Shown in pieces: positions 43,418 through 44,956 of a DNA stretch of 44,956 nucleotides. The stretch is from assembly GCA_024278835.1 (NCBI GenBank), contig JAJRSK010000049.1, positions 1 through 44,956 on the forward strand, given 5' to 3'. The position numbers and the translations under genes are program-made. Under the pieces are notes generated by a model. That model searched no databases. It was not told where the DNA came from and was given only the letters and a program-made list of their open reading frames with translations. The stretch is from Campylobacterales bacterium. GTDB taxonomy: Bacteria > Campylobacterota > Campylobacteria > Campylobacterales > QNZT01. Each line of letters begins with the position of its first letter. The first letter of the stretch is position 1.

Positions 43418-43653
43418 TATTGGAGTTTAAATCCCTCTTCTACTTCTTTGGCTTTTTGTGTACCTGTAACCGTCAATCTATCGTCAGAAATATAGCCATC
43501 TTCTTTGAGTGATTTTAAATATTTTTTACCCTCTTTATAGGTAAACATCCCTGTCTCTTCAAGCATCATAACAACATCATTGATACTCTCACCCTCTTTT
43601 CTCTTATATATCCCCAACAATAAAACTTGCTCTTCTATCCCCATATCCATCAT
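43417..43653 (-). CDS. Small hypothetical protein, winged-helix-like
   Basis: A 78-residue protein whose order of helices (EEQVLLLGIYKRK, SINDVVMMLEE, YKEGKKYLKSLKEDGYI) and final beta-hairpin (DRLTVTGTQKAKEVE) suggests a small winged-helix fold. No named family is recognised. It is translationally coupled to the rhomboid gene. Confidence 0.6.
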   Translation of the reverse strand: MMDMGIEEQVLLLGIYKRKEGESINDVVMMLEETGMFTYKEGKKYLKSLKEDGYISDDRLTVTGTQKAKEVEEGFKLQ

Positions 43654-43654
43654 A

Positions 43655-44557
43655 CTACTTTGCCTTCACTTTGATATCATAGACCTCTTTTACAGCATCA
43701 GGTCCCGCGATAAAAAACATCATCACCGTCTGCTCTAGTGGTGTCTGTTTTTTTGCCTTGACATCTAATTCTAAGGTATTTTTCTTATCTTCTAAAAGTG
43801 CCAACAATGCTTTCATCATGTCCGTCTCTAAATCTTGATTAAATTGATTCTTCATATTGAATTTTAACATCTCAGATGTCTGCTTTATGATGTCATCCCA
43901 TATCTCATTATCACTCATCTTCAGATAGCGCGCTGGAAATTTATCCAAGCAACACTTGCGCATCTCTTTGATGAAGTCGAAAAAAACTATCCGCTTACTA
44001 CTGAAATCAAAAGAAGCTTCAAACCCCTGCAAAATAGGAAAAGTATCGATTTGTGTGACCTTTCCCTTGAGGATAAAAGGTGTAATCTTATCTTTTGCAT
44101 CCACCTCTAAGATATCTACATCCCGTACTCTTTTGCCATCGGTTAAAAAGTTCGCTCTGATGCTGATATCATAATTTTTCGTATATTTATTAAAAAAGCT
44201 TTTTAAATTCTCTTGGACTTGATCTTTTAACATACTAGAGATATCAAAGAGTGAAAATTTTGCATTTTTTATCTCTGCGTGGACAGGAATATTGATGAAA
44301 GTCCCCTCCTCAAACTGTACTCTAGGATCGATATCTTTTAACGTCAAACTATCTGCGAGCAAAAGACCTTGATACGTGATATTATCTATTCTACAATCGG
44401 CATTGATAAAGCCTTCGCATGTTACGGCATCATGCTTTAATGCTTCTACCGTATCTATCTGTTTTGTAAATTCCGATGCAATCTTTGTATTTTTAAAATA
44501 TGAAAGCCCAAATGCACCTGCTATCAAAATGATAATAAGCAGTAGTAATTTCTTCAT
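43655..44557 (-). CDS. Membrane-anchored periplasmic hypothetical protein
   Basis: About 300 residues with an N-terminal anchor or signal (about 3-19) and a long alpha/beta mature part with two Cys pairs (TCEGFINADC and KCCLD). No family is recognised. I start at ATG 44557, with AGGAC 5 nt further upstream, rather than the TTG at 44560. It lies 1 nt before the winged-helix-like gene and probably heads the operon. Confidence 0.6.
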   Translation of the reverse strand: MKKLLLLIIILIAGAFGLSYFKNTKIASEFTKQIDTVEALKHDAVTCEGFINADCRIDNITYQGLLLADSLTLKDIDPRVQFEEGTFINIPVHAEIKNAKFSLFDISSMLKDQVQENLKSFFNKYTKNYDISIRANFLTDGKRVRDVDILEVDAKDKITPFILKGKVTQIDTFPILQGFEASFDFSSKRIVFFDFIKEMRKCCLDKFPARYLKMSDNEIWDDIIKQTSEMLKFNMKNQFNQDLETDMMKALLALLEDKKNTLELDVKAKKQTPLEQTVMMFFIAGPDAVKEVYDIKVKAK

Positions 44558-44577
44558 CAATTGTCCTAATTATATAT

Positions 44578-44700
44578 TTAGAGCATCTCTAAAAACTCTA
44601 GATGCCCTTTGATGACTATTTTTACAAAATATGCCTTAAGACATCTCACAATTCCTAAATATTCGTCTTTAGAGTGGTCTTTATCAGCTAAAATCATCAT
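44578..44700 (-). CDS. Possible 40-residue small ORF
   Basis: ATG 44700 to TAA 44578 encodes MMILADKDHSKDEYLGIVRC and a hydrophobic end. The frame continues about ten codons upstream without a start. There is no clear ribosome site, so it may be a truncated gene remnant. Confidence 0.3.
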   Translation of the reverse strand: MMILADKDHSKDEYLGIVRCLKAYFVKIVIKGHLEFLEML

Positions 44701-44956
44701 TGTAATCGTCTTGTTACCAATGATGTGTAAAATTACATATCATTTTTATTAAAAGGAGTTGTCAAAATGGAAAGCACACCTGAAAGTATTCAAAATAAAA
44801 TTGAAAAACTTTATCAAAGAGCCACTTGCAAATTCTAAAGAAACTCACAATATAAGCTAAATTAAGTTTTCAAAAAGTCCCCAAACACCCTATAAATGTT
44901 ATAATTCTTCACCAAAACAACTATAAAAATATCAAGCACAACAAGGGACTTTTGTA
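44701..44956. other. Right-edge region with one 23-residue frame
   Basis: ATG 44767, preceded by a good AAAAGGAG, encodes MESTPESIQNKIEKLYQRAT and stops at 44838. The strong ribosome site before so short a frame suggests a truncated or frameshifted gene. The rest up to the window end is AT-rich with no further coding signal. Confidence 0.35.

Overview
The window looks like a chromosomal segment of a free-living Campylobacterota (Epsilonproteobacteria, Sulfurimonas/Sulfurovum-like). The evidence is low GC, short genes packed with stop/start overlaps, the block ferredoxin-ndk-DUF177-rpmF-plsX-fabH, dapC next to murC, and many small membrane proteins and lipoproteins. The genus assignment is inference. 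No rRNA, tRNA, CRISPR array, integrase or transposase gene was seen.

Layout. 202-6756 (minus): a MoxR/Bat operon running moxR, DUF58, DUF4381-like, BatA-like vWA, BatB-BatC fusion, BatD, then a small SUI1/YciH-like gene. 7063-7797 (plus): an outer-membrane beta-barrel gene. 7768-14198 (minus): a HIT protein and an envelope-glycan block (DPM1-like GT2, two GT39 transferases, two PAP2 phosphatases, a flippase-like protein). 14198-18955 (minus): housekeeping genes fabH, plsX, rpmF, DUF177, ndk, ferredoxin and metK. 19100-27914 (mostly plus): peroxiredoxin, DUF2853, a propeller lipoprotein, dapC-murC, a small membrane gene, a frameshifted mutS2, and a membrane-anchored small-heat-shock-like / thioredoxin / unknown trio. 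27936-34722: a large modular lipoprotein, aspartate aminotransferase, a Tat-exported M15-like peptidase, rpsU and small unknowns. 34782-37365 (minus): YgjP-like metallopeptidase, exbD, exbB, tonB and a truncated TonB-dependent receptor. 37419-44557: lipoprotein, nitroreductase, DJ-1/PfpI protein divergent from a LysR regulator, two decayed genes, SseB-like protein, rhomboid protease and unknowns.

The strongest unexplained signal is the 10-bp perfect palindrome TATCATGATA. I counted 32 exact copies by eye, about 0.7 per kb, inside genes and between them and regardless of gene strand. A rough composition-based expectation is well below one. In 23 of the 24 copies lying wholly inside genes it is read as Ile-Met-Ile, mostly in membrane segments and signal peptides. 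One inverted pair forms a terminator-like hairpin. This resembles in style the cyanobacterial HIP1 palindrome or DNA-uptake sequences, with a different sequence. A second layer is a family of intergenic, hairpin-forming imperfect repeats. Two of them sit directly upstream of ribosome binding sites and show paired base changes. One lies between 21-bp direct repeats that separate tonB from exbB.

Three loci (mutS2, a DUF6488-like gene and a remnant near 41.6 kb) are broken. Two of the breaks are at runs of six A where seven would restore the frame, so assembly error must be excluded.
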